From NCBI GenBank assembly GCA_028275295.1, contig JAPWUY010000006.1:1-14202 (forward strand): a DNA stretch of 14,202 nucleotides. Reading direction: 5' to 3'. This document shows, piece by piece, positions 13,878 through 14,202 of the stretch. Made by a program: the position numbers and the translations under genes. The notes under the pieces were generated by a model. That model worked only from the letters and a program-made list of their open reading frames with translations, did no database searches and was not told the DNA's origin. This DNA comes from Thermodesulfobacteriota bacterium. GTDB lineage: Bacteria > Desulfobacterota > Desulfocorpusculales > Desulfocorpusculum. Numbering within the stretch: the first letter of the stretch is position 1; each line of letters opens with the position of its first letter.

Positions 13878-14202
13878 GGCTCGATTGCCCATCGAGGAGG
13901 AACGATCTTGAAAGGAGGGAGACTCCGCAACCCCTTGGCCCATACCCAGGCTTCCCGAGACCACTTTCCACCCATCTGTGGCCTCTATGAGATGTGAGAG
14001 AAGCTTGCGATTCAAACTGTGGCCAGATCTGTGAGCCACAAGATGGCCTCTCAGTCTCAAACCCAGCAGAGACAAGTCTCCCAGGCAATCGAGGATCTTG
14101 TGACGCACGAACTCGTCCGAGTACCTGAGACCTCCCGGATTCAGGACCCCTGTGTCGTCGAGGACAATGGCATTTTCCAAGGATCCCCCCAGAGCGTAAC
14201 CC
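13866..14202 (-). CDS. lpxC: UDP-3-O-acyl-N-acetylglucosamine deacetylase LpxC (3' partial of gene)
   Basis: C-terminal 111 residues of the zinc enzyme that commits UDP-acyl-GlcNAc to lipid A synthesis in the cytoplasm; the gene continues beyond the right edge, in frame with base 14201. The visible part has [20 protein letters not shown], then [18 protein letters not shown], in which the His and Asp of HKILD are two of the three zinc ligands, and [15 protein letters not shown] with the catalytic His of GHSLN. After the usual family end ([15 protein letters not shown]) there are about 25 extra hydrophilic residues rich in Ser and Gly, longer than in most LpxC proteins. It is the first gene seen in the minus-strand run; ntrY follows after 115 nt. 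Confidence 0.93.
   Translation of the reverse strand, partial: GYALGGSLENAIVLDDTGVLNPGGLRYSDEFVRHKILDCLGDLSLLGLRLRGHLVAHRSGHSLNRKLLSHLIEATDGWKVVSGSLGMGQGVAESPSFQDRSSSMGNRALLA

Overview
The window reads as a fragment of a Gram-negative, probably anaerobic bacterium, most likely a member of the Desulfobacterota (the former Deltaproteobacteria). This is inferred from the gene mix, not from a phylogenetic marker. LpxC shows lipid A synthesis and an outer membrane. ResB and CcsA show System II cytochrome c maturation. SelB shows selenocysteine use. Alongside these are an NtrY/NtrX sigma-54 two-component pair, a HAAT-type ABC transporter and an MJ0042 zinc-ribbon/DUF3426 protein. Coding density is high and AGG, AGA, ATA and CTC codons are visibly frequent, a usage often seen in thermophiles. 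No insertion sequence, phage gene, CRISPR array, tRNA or rRNA was recognised.

Plus strand, 1-2247: the end of a transporter operon. It holds the C-terminal part of a periplasmic substrate-binding protein (5' end outside the window), a LivF-type ATPase and a small LEA14/WHy-like lipoprotein. A GC-rich 11-bp hairpin closes it. From 2248 to 2528 lies a non-coding stretch with several inverted repeats.

Plus strand, 2529-5002: a second transcription unit behind a near-consensus sigma-70 promoter (TTGACA-N17-TATAAC). It encodes hypoxanthine phosphoribosyltransferase, a membrane-anchored zinc-ribbon/DUF3426 protein overlapping it by 4 nt, and a two-helix potassium channel fused to an RCK (TrkA-N/TrkA-C) module. 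The promoter lies inside the longest possible hpt reading frame and moves the real start downstream to a TTG at 2583.

Minus strand, 14202 down to 5074: a co-directional run of lpxC (3' end only), ntrY, ntrX, selB, a kynurenine-formamidase-like cyclase, resB and ccsA. Gaps are short (9 to 115 nt), and the cyclase stop overlaps the resB start by 8 nt. A second sigma-70-like promoter sits between selB and the cyclase, so the cyclase-resB-ccsA part may be transcribed on its own. The two strands converge at 5003-5073, where a hairpin may act as a two-way terminator.

Most of the window is recognisable core or near-core biology. I did not find a clearly new multi-gene system. The points best worth checking are the promoter-defined start of hpt, a possible internal translation start giving free RCK subunits from the channel gene (as known for MthK), the unexplained structured intergenic region, and the cyclase coupled to cytochrome c maturation next to selB.
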